Assembly (NCBI GenBank): GCA_903895725.1
Contig: CAITUV010000060.1
Span: forward strand, 62,001-126,000
Source of the DNA: an uncultured Myxococcales bacterium
GTDB taxonomy: Bacteria; Myxococcota_A; UBA9042; CAIXZC01
Direction: 5' to 3'
DNA: 64,000 nt
The number at the start of each line of letters is the position of its first letter. Within the stretch, counting starts at the first letter, position 1. Of the stretch, positions 16,091 to 25,018 are shown in pieces. Under the pieces are notes generated by a model. The model did not search any database, was not told where the DNA came from, and worked only from the letters and a program-made list of their open reading frames with translations. The translations under genes and the position numbers were made by a program.

Positions 16091-18178
16091 CTACGGGGTC
16101 GGGATGTAGATCTCGACGCCGTCAGCAAAGTCGATGGTGCCGGAGGCCTTGTCGGTAACGGTGAACCCGCCGACCACGAGGACGGCTCCCTTCAGCAGGC
16201 CGGACTCGATGACGGTGGCCGTGTGGCCGAAACGGGCCTCCTTGAGGGTCGAGTGGGCGATGTAAGTGAGCGCGTGCGTGGCCGGCTCCTCGAAGAAGAG
16301 CACCTTCTTGGAGGGCAGGTTGTCGGCCCCGAGACCGCCGACCAGCATGATCCGTCCGCCCTCGACGACCGACACAGTGTGGAACAGCCGGTACACGTCC
16401 GCGGGGTTGTCCAGATCCTTGAGATCCAGGCCAGCCGTGGTCAGGGCGTCGGTCCCGAGGTTGATGTTGACCTGCTGCGGCTGGATGGAAGGGGCCGGGA
16501 AGTCCAGCAGGACGTTCTTGTCCGCACTGTCGCGGGTCACGACGTCCACTCCGCCGAACGTGTAAAGCTTGGCCGGCTCACCGTTGCCCGACTCAACCCG
16601 GGCGATTTCCGAGAAATGCACCTTGTTGAGGCTGGTGACCTCGGTGAAGTCCACGAGCACGTTGAACGGATCGGACGAGGAGCTGTACACTTCGCCGGAA
16701 GGCTGCCCGTCGTCGACGCCGCCGAACACGAAGTACTCGTCGCAGGGCTCGGTGGGGGATGCCTCTCCCACCAGACAGGCGGCGGCATGCGAAAATCTCG
16801 GCGGGAAGGTATCTCCATTCTCGCTGGACACGCAGGCGAACGCAGGATCATTGGCCAGCATGTCGGCCGCATTGCACAGCACGTACTGGTTACTCGGGGT
16901 GACCTGTCCAGAATCGGAGACCACGAGGCCGCCGGTCAGCAGGACCGAGCTGCTGTCTCCATCCTTGAGCCAAGCGCTGCGGTGACCGAACATCCGCTCG
17001 CCAGCCACTCCCGACATGACCGGGCCATCGACGTAGTTGCCGACGATCATGGCCTTGGAGAAGTTGGAGCAAGCCGTGTCCGCGCAGCCGGCATCGGCCG
17101 AGTACTCGGCAGGGATCTCCCAGCGCAGCTTGAGGCTGTCGCCGGCCAGATAGCTGATCTTCATCTGGGTGAATCCGCCGGACAGTACGACCCGGTCCTC
17201 GCCCAGGAGGGAGGCACGGTGCATGGCCACATCCTGCCCGCCCCAATTGTCCTGCATGGTCGGCTTCTCGAACATCCCGGTGTACGGATTGAAGACCTCG
17301 AAGAACGGGGCACCGGCATAGAAGTTGTCGCTGAAGGTGCGGTTGAAACCGCCCGCCAGCAGGATCTTGCCGTTGTTGAGAGACATGGCCGAGTGGAACG
17401 CCCGCGGCCGGGCGGGGCTGAACGGGAAGAGGCCCGCCAGCGTGCACAGTCCCTGGTCGAGGTCGCACACAGCCGCCTTGTGGAAGGAGACGCAGTCTGC
17501 ATCCGAGGTGCACGACTGTTTGGCCGCCTCGGCCTTCAGATCATCGGAGGGCATGGGCAGCTTGTTGAACTTGCCAACCTCGTAGAGCGGGACGTACACC
17601 GGCGGGGTCACCGCACAGGTGGCCGTCACACTCGCCTTGCAGTACGGGAGCTTCTTGCCATTGGCGTCCTCGTCCTTCTCGCAATCGCAGAAGGCATCGG
17701 GATGGATCTCGCTCTGGCAGGCCTCGTCCGTCGTGCACGAGACCTTGGCCGCTGCGGCCTGAAGAGCGGACTTCTTCTCGATCTTGATGCCCCCGCGCAA
17801 CCCGACTGCGACCAGGGCCGCATCTTCACAGGAGGAATCCGAGTAGCCCTGGTAGTACACGAACCGTTCGGCACCGGCCTTGAGATCCTGGATCTTGATG
17901 TCGGTTCCACCGGCATTGAAGCATCCGTGAATCTTGAGGGAGTCGAACAACGGCTCGACGTCGTCCTCGGTCATCGGCGTGGACGGGTACACGCGGATCC
18001 GGAACGTCTTGATCTTGCTGAGGTCGAGTCCGGCCTCCAGCGTGCTCAAGGCGAAGGTCACGGTCACAGTCTCCTCGTCCCCCTGGGCAGCGAAGGTCCC
18101 GGGTTCCTCCTCGGCACCGCAGCCAGCGACCAGGAGGAACAGCCCACATGCAATCAGAAGATGAAGCAGAGTCTTCAT
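16091..18178 (-). CDS. Kelch-repeat lipoprotein
   Basis: A 695-residue lipoprotein precursor with lipobox LVAGC (C20). Residues about 35-200 form an N-terminal domain with several cysteine pairs. From about 225 to 600 it has repeated ...GRxxLxGG... blades (NNGKILLAGG, EDRVVLSGG, SSVLLTGG, GRIMLVGG), which fit kelch-type beta-propeller repeats. The final blade (AVLVVGGF) is close to the C-terminus. It is presumably anchored in the outer or inner membrane facing the periplasm or exterior. AGGAGG precedes the ATG. It sits 18 bases after the PEGA gene and 20 bases before the DUF2723 gene. Ligand unknown. Confidence 0.8.
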   Translation of the reverse strand: MKTLLHLLIACGLFLLVAGCGAEEEPGTFAAQGDEETVTVTFALSTLEAGLDLSKIKTFRIRVYPSTPMTEDDVEPLFDSLKIHGCFNAGGTDIKIQDLKAGAERFVYYQGYSDSSCEDAALVAVGLRGGIKIEKKSALQAAAAKVSCTTDEACQSEIHPDAFCDCEKDEDANGKKLPYCKASVTATCAVTPPVYVPLYEVGKFNKLPMPSDDLKAEAAKQSCTSDADCVSFHKAAVCDLDQGLCTLAGLFPFSPARPRAFHSAMSLNNGKILLAGGFNRTFSDNFYAGAPFFEVFNPYTGMFEKPTMQDNWGGQDVAMHRASLLGEDRVVLSGGFTQMKISYLAGDSLKLRWEIPAEYSADAGCADTACSNFSKAMIVGNYVDGPVMSGVAGERMFGHRSAWLKDGDSSSVLLTGGLVVSDSGQVTPSNQYVLCNAADMLANDPAFACVSSENGDTFPPRFSHAAACLVGEASPTEPCDEYFVFGGVDDGQPSGEVYSSSSDPFNVLVDFTEVTSLNKVHFSEIARVESGNGEPAKLYTFGGVDVVTRDSADKNVLLDFPAPSIQPQQVNINLGTDALTTAGLDLKDLDNPADVYRLFHTVSVVEGGRIMLVGGLGADNLPSKKVLFFEEPATHALTYIAHSTLKEARFGHTATVIESGLLKGAVLVVGGFTVTDKASGTIDFADGVEIYIPTP

Positions 18179-18196
18179 GGATTTCCTCCTGCCCCG

Positions 18197-19147
18197 CTAT
18201 TCCTGGTAGAAGATGAAGTCCCGCTCGGCAGCCGAGGGGTTGATCGAGAACTTGACGGTACCGACGTCATACTCCGTGGTACCGCTGTTGAGCGCCCAAA
18301 CGGTTCCGCCCACAATGGCAGCGGCACCGACCGCAACGCCGGTCCAGAACCACCAGGTGGCATAGAACGGCTTCTTGCCGTCGTCCTTCTTCTCTTCCTT
18401 CTTGCCGGGCGGCGGGTTGACGGGGGGAACCACCACGACCTTCTCGACCTTCTTGGGAACCGGCTTGAGCGAGGCATTCCAGTCCACCGGGCCGGGCGAT
18501 GCCACCGCCACGGTCTCCTCCACCATGAGGAACTCAGGCTTGCGCACGGAGATGGTGTACTTCCCTTCCTTGAGCTTGACCTTGAGCGGGGTAACGCCAA
18601 CGCGCTTCTGGTTGATGAACACCTCAGCGGCCTCGACGTTGGCCCCCACATTGACCAGCACGAGGGCCGGTGCTGCAGGAACGGGACCGAGGATCTTGGC
18701 CAGGGCCGCCTCGCCCCCGGTGGCCCCGATCTTCTTCTTGTCCGCTGCCGCGGCGAACTCACCGACGTACGACTTGCCAGCCACATCCACGATCCGGACG
18801 GCCACCTTGCTTCCATCATAGCTCGTGTACAGCAGGAAGGCGACCTGCTGCTTGGCACCGATCTGAGCCAGACAGCCGGCATCCATTTCCAGGCACTCGA
18901 AATTGACCATCTCGTCCAGGAGGTCGATGGTCCGAGCCTCGGCGAGGGTGTACTTCTTGTACTTGGCGAGGGCCTTGTTCTGCTCCTCCCAGAGCGCCTT
19001 CTTCTCCGCATCCGAGAGCTTGTCCGCATCGGCGTACAGGATGAGCAGGGTCGGTCCACCTTCCTCCTGCGCGGTCGCCCGGGCGGGAGACAACCCGGCC
19101 AGGAGCAGGAGCGCAAGGAAGGCCAACAGAGAGACGGGTCGATTCAT
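18197..19147 (-). CDS. PEGA-domain protein with signal peptide and single membrane helix
   Basis: A 316-residue protein with a signal peptide (about 1-26). An N-terminal domain follows (about 30-150). A PEGA-type beta domain lies at about 158-210 (AEVFINQKRVGVTPLKVKL, then GKYTISV). A Pro/Lys linker is next, and a membrane helix (about 268-290) follows WWFW. PEGA domains are extracytoplasmic modules found in myxobacterial surface and signalling proteins. It is first in the operon with the kelch lipoprotein and DUF2723 protein. The minus-strand promoter at 19239-19267 lies about 90 bases upstream. Confidence 0.8.
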   Translation of the reverse strand: MNRPVSLLAFLALLLLAGLSPARATAQEEGGPTLLILYADADKLSDAEKKALWEEQNKALAKYKKYTLAEARTIDLLDEMVNFECLEMDAGCLAQIGAKQQVAFLLYTSYDGSKVAVRIVDVAGKSYVGEFAAAADKKKIGATGGEAALAKILGPVPAAPALVLVNVGANVEAAEVFINQKRVGVTPLKVKLKEGKYTISVRKPEFLMVEETVAVASPGPVDWNASLKPVPKKVEKVVVVPPVNPPPGKKEEKKDDGKKPFYATWWFWTGVAVGAAAIVGGTVWALNSGTTEYDVGTVKFSINPSAAERDFIFYQE

Positions 19148-19482
19148 CGATAAACCCCCTTGTCAAGCTGGCTATGTGTCAAGCCGCGTGCCGTCCCGAG
19201 GTGCTCAGGCAACCCGGTCCTACGGCACGGTGAACGTCAGTCTAGACGCCTCGTGCGTGCGTGTCAATATCAATTGAAGCGGGCTTGCGGGCCGTCCGTG
19301 GCTGTCTGCCGGGGGGCTGTCCAGCGCCCTGTAGGGAGCGTTCCGGGCTGCCCCGGAGCCGACCATTGCAGCAGAGGATTTCCCCAAAAAGAATTTTCGA
19401 ATAGGATGTGGAGCCCGGGGTCTAAGGGGCCCAGTTTCGGTCGCTCATTCGACCTGTGGGTCATCAACAACGGAGGAAGACG
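19148..19482. other. 335-bp divergent intergenic region
   Basis: It contains a good minus-strand promoter for the PEGA operon (19239-19267). A very weak plus-strand candidate (TTGCAG 19366-19371, AAGAAT 19389-19394, 17 apart) precedes the gene at 19483. No gene or RNA is recognised. Confidence 0.5.
19239..19267 (-). promoter_or_regulatory. Sigma-70 type promoter for the PEGA-kelch-DUF2723 operon
   Basis: Minus strand: TTGACA (19267-19262), 17 bases, TAGACT (19244-19239). The -35 is perfect and the -10 has 4 of 6 bases. The leader would be about 85 bases. Confidence 0.6.
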
Positions 19483-19902
19483 ATGCGTAGAATGATGGCA
19501 ATGGCAACTCTGGTGGTCGCGGTTCTCGGGTTCTCGTTCTCAGCCCTGGCGGAGGACGGCAAGCGGGCGAAATTCGAACCGGCAAGGAAGGCAATCGAGG
19601 AATCCGGTGTGAAGATCCTCGATGTCTCCGACGGCAAGGATTTCAGGGGCAAGAGCGCCCTGGTGCTCCGGACGGACATGCGGTCCACCGACCTGGTGGA
19701 TCACTTCAAGACCCTCTACAAGTCCGGCAAGAAGATCAATGGTGCCCGGGTGGTGGGCCTGGCCCACATCGTGCGCGATGACAGCTGGAATGTGACCATC
19801 CGGGAAGGGGACGTCGCCACGACTTTCAAGATCACGAAGGACAACGGCGGCTCCCGGATCCTGCTGCGCAAGCCTCTCGTGGCCCCCATCCGCGGGAAGT
19901 AG
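19483..19902 (+). CDS. Small exported protein of unknown function
   Basis: A 139-residue protein with a clear signal peptide (MRRMMAMATLVVAVLGFSFSALA, cleavage near residue 23). The mature part is basic and predicted alpha/beta, including SALVLRTDMRSTDLVDHF and a C-terminal KDNGGSRILLRKP. No family recognised. GGAGG lies six bases before the ATG at 19483, better than an in-frame ATG at 19456. It converges with the MepA-like gene with 32 bases between stops. Confidence 0.65.
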   Translation: MRRMMAMATLVVAVLGFSFSALAEDGKRAKFEPARKAIEESGVKILDVSDGKDFRGKSALVLRTDMRSTDLVDHFKTLYKSGKKINGARVVGLAHIVRDDSWNVTIREGDVATTFKITKDNGGSRILLRKPLVAPIRGK

Positions 19903-19934
19903 CCTCGCACGGCCTCACGAGGCCAGTCCCCCCC

Positions 19935-21890
19935 CTACGGCTTACCTCGGCCACTCCTCTTCAGGCGAGACAGCTCACGGTTCCAAAGCCAGTGAGGATC
20001 GGCCTTGTCTTCCAGTCGAACCCAGACGTTCCTCTTGAGAAGCGAGTTGAGAACCCTCTGTGCGTTGAGAGAGACATGGTCCACGTCCAGGATGGCCTTG
20101 ACAAACAGCCTGGCCTCCCCCGCATCCGGCCGACTGCGCCGGAGCGGATAGCCCAGCGCCTTCATGGTCTCGACGAGGTTACGACCCGGGTCCTTGTGCT
20201 GGAGACGCCAGGACTTCCACGCGGACGGGGCGTCGGCGTACGGGACCGCCGCCACCGAGTCCGGAAATACCTCGGCAGCGGACAGTGCTCGCAGGGCCCA
20301 GAGAGCGGCAGCACGCACCCCCGGGTCGGGGTCGTTGAGCAGCGGAGCCACGAGGTCGCCGGATTCGAGCGTACCGATCCAGCCGACTGCGAGACAGGCT
20401 TCCTGCCGAACCGCTAGAGTGGCCTCGTAGGGACCACGGCTCGAACCAAGGATCCGGTCGTCGGAAAGAAGGGGGGCCAGCAGTTTCACGACCCCGGACT
20501 TCTGCCGTCGCAACAGTCGGAATGCGGAACGGACGGCATCCAGATCGGAGGAGCGACGGATGACGTCGACGAGCAGATCGGGAGGGGGGCGACGGCCCAG
20601 GGCTGCGATGGCCCGGAGCCCGGCCAGACAGTGAGGATCCTCGCAGCGCTGCAGGAACCTCAGAAGTGCGGGAGCCGCTCCCGCCGCCCTCAAGTGGCCC
20701 AGTCTCCCCGCCGCCACAGCCCTGCGCACCGGGTCCTGATCGTCATCCACGATACGCAACAGACTCGCCACCCTCTCCTGCCAAAGCGGGTCGTCCACCG
20801 GAACGATCTCCGCACCGGCAACAATGTCCCGGCAGCCTTCCAGGCGGTCCTGCGGTGAGCAGGCGATGCGCACGTGGTAGTGGTCGTTGTGCGACTTGGT
20901 CCCCCGTGGCTGGCGAAGCAGAGGCCGAAGCTTGTCGAGTGCGGTTCTCGACGCGCCACTGGAGAGTGCGTGCTCGAACATCCGTTTGATGAGGAAGTCC
21001 GCAACGAAGATGTACTGAACGTTGACGGAAGCATCGGAGAGGATCGACTCGACCAGCGCCCAGTTCCTTGCGGGGTCGAATCGACAACGGCGCCCGTCCA
21101 CCGTCGTCTCCCCCAGAGGGGGGCTGAGCTCCGCCATGGCCGGAAGGAGCACCTGATTTCCCAGGTCGTCCACCATGTAGAAGCCCAGATCGGCGTCCCG
21201 TCCTGCCTCGTGAGAGATGCTCCACGGGAGAGGCCCCCCCCCTCCCCGGGCGATATTGGCAACCTGCAGCGTGCTGCCGGGATACTTCCGTGCCACAGCG
21301 GCCGCTGCCTTCTCGATCAGAGAAACGATCTCGTCCGTGCCCCAGTTGGTTCCGCGGCCTCGGCAGTCCGGATACACGGCGGCATCCGCACCGACCAGAG
21401 GCAGCTCCCTCCCCTGGACGATAAACCCGTCGACCACGGTGCCGACCGAAATACTGCCGTGCGCCGGAAATCCCAGGTCGGGGAAGCTCCGCTGGATGAT
21501 GGCCAACGGCAGCGTGCCGGACTCTGGCGAGATGCCCCGCCTCGGCCTCGGGGGCTCGGCCACCTCTTCTGCCCGGGCAGGCGTATGCTCCCGGGTCCCC
21601 GCCCCGATCGCAGGGGCGGACGGGCGCTTTCTCTCGGCTTCCCCCGGTGCCGACCCCGTAGTCTCCCCTCCGCCCGGGTTTCCCACGGCGGGGCTCGTGG
21701 AGCTCGAGCAGGACGAGCCGCCCGGGCATGGCGGGAAGACCTTCTGGAGAGAGTCGCTGTGAACCGCTTGCGGACTGGCCTCGGCCAGGGAGGAGGGAAC
21801 ATCCCCTTCGGCGGTTGCCCCGCAGGCAGCCGACACGAGCGCCGTCGTCACGGCGGCCATGGCAAGTTGAACCGGGCTCAGAAGTGCCAT
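19935..21890 (-). CDS. MepA-like penicillin-insensitive murein endopeptidase with C-terminal HEAT-like repeats
   Basis: A 651-residue exported protein. MepA-type (M74/LAS) endopeptidases cut D-Ala-mDAP cross-links in peptidoglycan. The zinc signature is visible as SISHEAGRDADLGF (H227, D234) and SHNDHYHVRI (H334, H337, H339). The N-terminal hydrophobic stretch ends in SAAC (C23), an atypical lipobox, and a Ser/Pro/Gly-rich linker follows to about 115. After the catalytic domain, residues about 360-560 show alternating helices rich in AVAAGRLGHLRAAGAAPAL and DPDPGVRAAALWALRAL, typical of HEAT/PBS-lyase-like repeats. The start at 21890 has GGAGAGGG upstream; a longer frame to 21950 overlaps its own promoter. 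Confidence 0.8.
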   Translation of the reverse strand: MALLSPVQLAMAAVTTALVSAACGATAEGDVPSSLAEASPQAVHSDSLQKVFPPCPGGSSCSSSTSPAVGNPGGGETTGSAPGEAERKRPSAPAIGAGTREHTPARAEEVAEPPRPRRGISPESGTLPLAIIQRSFPDLGFPAHGSISVGTVVDGFIVQGRELPLVGADAAVYPDCRGRGTNWGTDEIVSLIEKAAAAVARKYPGSTLQVANIARGGGGPLPWSISHEAGRDADLGFYMVDDLGNQVLLPAMAELSPPLGETTVDGRRCRFDPARNWALVESILSDASVNVQYIFVADFLIKRMFEHALSSGASRTALDKLRPLLRQPRGTKSHNDHYHVRIACSPQDRLEGCRDIVAGAEIVPVDDPLWQERVASLLRIVDDDQDPVRRAVAAGRLGHLRAAGAAPALLRFLQRCEDPHCLAGLRAIAALGRRPPPDLLVDVIRRSSDLDAVRSAFRLLRRQKSGVVKLLAPLLSDDRILGSSRGPYEATLAVRQEACLAVGWIGTLESGDLVAPLLNDPDPGVRAAALWALRALSAAEVFPDSVAAVPYADAPSAWKSWRLQHKDPGRNLVETMKALGYPLRRSRPDAGEARLFVKAILDVDHVSLNAQRVLNSLLKRNVWVRLEDKADPHWLWNRELSRLKRSGRGKP

Positions 21891-21921
21891 TGAGGACCCT
21901 CTCCACGCAACCCCGGCTCGA

Positions 21922-21950
21922 ATAGTAGGACCGATCCGGTGTCCGCGCAA
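21922..21950 (-). promoter_or_regulatory. Promoter candidate for the MepA-like gene
   Basis: Minus strand: TTGCGC (21950-21945), 17 bases, TACTAT (21927-21922). The -10 has 4 of 6 matches and the -35 has 3 of 6. It lies back to back with the rpoH promoter, 20 bases away. Confidence 0.4.
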
Positions 21951-21970
21951 CCCGCAGCAAAAAAACCCTA

Positions 21971-21999
21971 TTGACGGACAACTGGAGTCCGAATATACT
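21971..21999 (+). promoter_or_regulatory. Near-consensus sigma-70 promoter of rpoH
   Basis: TTGACG (21971-21976), 17 bases, TATACT (21994-21999): 5 of 6 in each box with ideal spacing, preceded by an A-tract (about 21959-21965) that could act as an UP element. The start near 22006 leaves a leader of about 22 bases before the ATG at 22028. Confidence 0.7.
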
Positions 22000-22027
22000 G
22001 TGCCCTAGGTTGACATGGAGGTCGCCG

Positions 22028-22909
22028 ATGAATGCGGGGCGTTTCGAAGGACAAAGCGAGCTGACCAGATACTTCCAGGCCGTGGCCCGGGAGGAGATGA
22101 TGAATGCAGAGCAGGAAGCGGAGGTGGCCAGAGAATGGCTCAGAACGGGCCGGCAGCGGCTGGCGGACCGGTTGGTGAATGCCAACTTGCGGTTCGTCAT
22201 CAAGATTGCTCTCGAGTATCGCAACTACGGATTTCCTCTCCTCGATCTGATTCAGGAAGGGAACGTCGGCCTGGTGCGAGCGGTGAAGAGCTACGATCCC
22301 GACAAGGGGTACCGCCTGATTTCCTACGGGGTGTGGTGGATTCGTGCCTTCATCCAGGAGTACATCCTGAAGAACTGGAGCCTGGTCAAGATCGGGACCA
22401 CCCAGCTCCAGAGAAGGCTGTTCAACAATCTGCAGAGCAGCCAGAAGCGGCTGCAGCGGCTGGTCGAGGCCGGTGGACAGGAGGGTGCAAGCCGCGAAGC
22501 GCTTGCCCGATCGGTCGGGGGCACCGTGGCCGATGTCGAGGAGATGGAGCGGCGCCTCTCGGGGCGGGATCTGTCGCTGGACCTTTCCTATGGCGACGAG
22601 GATTCCTCGTTCACGTTCCACGATCGCCTGGCCGACGAGGGGGGCAACGCCGAGTCACTGCTGGTCGAGGAGCAGTACCGGCACGTTCAGAGCCGGGAGC
22701 TTCGCCGGGCGCTCGAGCAGTTGGAGGAGCGTGAGCGATACATCCTGGTCGCCCGGCGCCTGCAGGACGATGCCTTGACGTTGCGCGAGTTGGGGGACAA
22801 ACTCGGGATTTCCAAGGAGCGGGTCCGCCAGTTGGAGAATCGTGCCATGGAATCTCTGCGCAACTGTCTGTCGGCGGCCTACGCTGCGGACGGTGCGCTT
22901 TCAGTCTGA
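22028..22909 (+). CDS. rpoH: RNA polymerase sigma factor, RpoH (sigma-32) group
   Basis: Directs RNA polymerase to heat-shock or stress promoters. The 293-residue product has region 1.2/2.1 (LTRYFQAVAREEMM), region 2.2-2.4 (NLRFVIKIALEYRNYGFPLLDLIQEGN, then YGVWWIRAFIQEY) and an RpoH-box-like QRRLFNNLQ around residue 120. Region 4.2 is the HTH LTLRELGDKLGISKERVRQLENRAM. Length and box fit sigma-32 rather than RpoD. The start at 22028 has TGGAGG five bases upstream. The in-frame ATG-less extension to 21971 would begin inside the promoter. The coding frame is followed by the convergent PP2C-like gene. Confidence 0.9.
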   Translation: MNAGRFEGQSELTRYFQAVAREEMMNAEQEAEVAREWLRTGRQRLADRLVNANLRFVIKIALEYRNYGFPLLDLIQEGNVGLVRAVKSYDPDKGYRLISYGVWWIRAFIQEYILKNWSLVKIGTTQLQRRLFNNLQSSQKRLQRLVEAGGQEGASREALARSVGGTVADVEEMERRLSGRDLSLDLSYGDEDSSFTFHDRLADEGGNAESLLVEEQYRHVQSRELRRALEQLEERERYILVARRLQDDALTLRELGDKLGISKERVRQLENRAMESLRNCLSAAYAADGALSV

Positions 22910-22956
22910 CCCCCACTGCGGGCTCATCAGTTGACCAAAGATAGCGGTACAGTGCT

Positions 22957-24903
22957 CTAGCCCTCGGGAACGAGCGGCTCTTCCTGGCCCAGGCTGCCGG
23001 TAGGGAGGGGCTCCGGCTCGAGCCGGACCGAGGGGAATGGGCGGTGGGCGGGTGAATCGGGCTCGCCCTGGCCTTCCTTTTCTTCCTGCGTGAAATCCAT
23101 CACCTGGACTTCGGCGCCGGACGTCGGAGCGGAGGTGCCAACCGGCGGATCCAAAGAAGCGGCGTTCGGGCTGCCCGGCTCGGGCTCGGCCGAGTTCCCG
23201 GTCTGGGGACCCGAACCGACCGCAGTGGATTCGGCCGTCGAACCGGCGTCGCCGGGCCCGGGCTGCATGCCAGGGTCTTCTCCGGGGACAAGGGGCAAGG
23301 TGGCGGGGGAGGGTTCTTCCGAGGTCGGGGCTCCGGCATCGCCGGGTGCGGGCTGTGCGGAGGGATCTTCTCGGGGGACGGTGGACAAGCCGTCGGGAGA
23401 GGGTTCTTCCGAGGCCGACGCTTCCCCCCCCGAAGGTTCATCGGAGGCGGGAGCCGCATCGGGAGAGAGCCCTTCGGCCCCCAGTCCTCCACCGGCCGGA
23501 GCTCCTTCCGTTCCGGGTGCTTCACCAGCGGAGGTCCCGGAGGCTCCCGCAGAGTCGGGAGCTCCGGTCTTCGCGGCCCCCGGTGCGCCGGTCGCTCCGG
23601 CAGAGGAAGCCCCTGCCGACCCGACTGCGGGGCGTCCCCTACCCTTTCCGGGTGCGGGAATTGCCGGTCCGGCCCCCCGAGACTTGACTGCGGAGGCCGA
23701 TGCACCGACAGCGGGCGACGCGGAGGGTGCTACGGAATCCCCCTCTGCCGGAGATGCTGGACTTGCCGGGGCCGGTTCGCCCAGCCCGCTGACGGTACCC
23801 GAGTCCTGTCCCGAGGGCTGTTCGGTCGGGGTCGTGACGCCTACGGGGCCGGCGTCAGCCGTTCCCGGGGGGAGATCGCCGGGCGGAGGAAGGGGCTGCT
23901 CGGGCGAGAGCACTCCCGGCTCGGTCCCGGGGGCGAGGGGCGCACCGTCCTCCCTGTCGGACTCCCGTTCGGAATCGGGAGTCCCGGGCGGGGCCTCTCC
24001 GGACTGCAGGAGGTTGGCAGGAGGCGCCACCGGTGCTGGAGGCAGCTGCCGACTGCTTCGGTCCAGGTAGATGTACACGAGGATTCCCAGCACGGCGATG
24101 GCGAGGATGGCGAAGGGAATCGGGCCGGAGAACCGGCGTCCGGGGCGTTCCCCGCCATTGACCGAGTATCGGAACGGCGAAGACTCGACCATGGAGGCAC
24201 GACGGTGAGCGGCGAGGACCGCAGACGGGGTCATGAGGCGGTCGCCGAACTGGCGGAACAGGCGGGTCGCCGTGACCGACATGTCCCCGGTTGCCGGCGA
24301 AGTCGTGCTGATGTGGGCCGGTGTGATCAGCGAGTCGATGCCCGCTCCGCACAAGACCAGGAGGTAGCTGTCCGGCTCGGGAAAGGACCGGGATTGGCGC
24401 AGTGCGAAGACCCCGGAGGGAAGGCCGAGCCCGTTGACCGCCGCGTTGTCGACGTTCCTGCTTTCATCCGGATTGAGCCCGTGCACGGCAAGCCGGCTGG
24501 AGGGCGTTTCAGGGTCGGCCAGGCGCCGGGTCTGCCCCTGAGTGCGCAGGTAGACGCCGTTTGCGCCGACCGAGGCGACGAACAGGGTATCACCGGTGGA
24601 CAGGACAGCGGAGGCCGAGACGAGAATCCCCTGGAGGGAGCGGTTCCTCCCGATGACGTCGCAAACGGCCTTGTTGGCGGCATCGAAGGCCTGGTCGAGC
24701 ATTCTGGCTGGCGACGTGGCGGTGGTGCACGCTGCGGTACCGGCAAACGCGGACAGAGCGGCCTGGACGACCGGGGCCGCTGCCGGATCGGCCGACGAGG
24801 ATTCCAGGAGAAGGAAGAGCGAGCCTCGGGTCAGGCGCAGCTCGACGGCCATGGCGGTAAGGCGCCCCGACTCGTCCAAAGCGATGTCCACCAGGTGACT
24901 CAT
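22957..24903 (-). CDS. Membrane protein with degenerate PP2C-like domain and long low-complexity tail
   Basis: A 648-residue protein. Residues about 1-235 follow the beta-sandwich pattern of PP2C-type Ser/Thr phosphatases (SLFLLLES, LVSASAVLSTGDTLFVASVGANGVYL, SYLLVLCGAGIDSLI). The metal-binding aspartates are missing: the usual VGDSR is VGANG (112-116) and the usual SDG is GAG (186-188). One membrane helix (261-280) separates it from about 360 residues of Pro/Ala/Gly/Ser/Glu repeats. The tail should lie outside the inner membrane, so the cytoplasmic pseudo-phosphatase could sense or bind something without catalysis. Predicted inactive from sequence only. Confidence 0.6.
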   Translation of the reverse strand: MSHLVDIALDESGRLTAMAVELRLTRGSLFLLLESSSADPAAAPVVQAALSAFAGTAACTTATSPARMLDQAFDAANKAVCDVIGRNRSLQGILVSASAVLSTGDTLFVASVGANGVYLRTQGQTRRLADPETPSSRLAVHGLNPDESRNVDNAAVNGLGLPSGVFALRQSRSFPEPDSYLLVLCGAGIDSLITPAHISTTSPATGDMSVTATRLFRQFGDRLMTPSAVLAAHRRASMVESSPFRYSVNGGERPGRRFSGPIPFAILAIAVLGILVYIYLDRSSRQLPPAPVAPPANLLQSGEAPPGTPDSERESDREDGAPLAPGTEPGVLSPEQPLPPPGDLPPGTADAGPVGVTTPTEQPSGQDSGTVSGLGEPAPASPASPAEGDSVAPSASPAVGASASAVKSRGAGPAIPAPGKGRGRPAVGSAGASSAGATGAPGAAKTGAPDSAGASGTSAGEAPGTEGAPAGGGLGAEGLSPDAAPASDEPSGGEASASEEPSPDGLSTVPREDPSAQPAPGDAGAPTSEEPSPATLPLVPGEDPGMQPGPGDAGSTAESTAVGSGPQTGNSAEPEPGSPNAASLDPPVGTSAPTSGAEVQVMDFTQEEKEGQGEPDSPAHRPFPSVRLEPEPLPTGSLGQEEPLVPEG

Positions 24904-24947
24904 CCCGTGCGGTCTCCCCCATCGTTCGGGTTCCGGCGGCGGCGCTC

Positions 24948-24976
24948 ATCATAGCCCGAACGGGATCCGGAGTAAA
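24948..24976 (-). promoter_or_regulatory. Promoter candidate for the PP2C-like gene
   Basis: Minus strand: TTTACT (24976-24971), 17 bases, TATGAT (24953-24948); the -10 has 5 of 6 bases. The leader is about 38 bases. Confidence 0.45.
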
Positions 24977-24989
24977 TGCGCAAATGCGG

Positions 24990-25018
24990 TTGTCTGGACG
25001 GTTGATTCGGCGTATGGT
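24990..25018 (+). promoter_or_regulatory. Promoter candidate for the MBL-fold gene
   Basis: TTGTCT (24990-24995), 17 bases, TATGGT (25013-25018), each 4 of 6. The -10 lies in the first copy of a 15-bp tandem duplication. Confidence 0.35.

Noticed and set aside
16037..19153. 1038-residue open frame antisense to the kelch/PEGA operon
   Set aside because: Covers three strong minus-strand genes; Gly/Arg/His-rich shadow frame.
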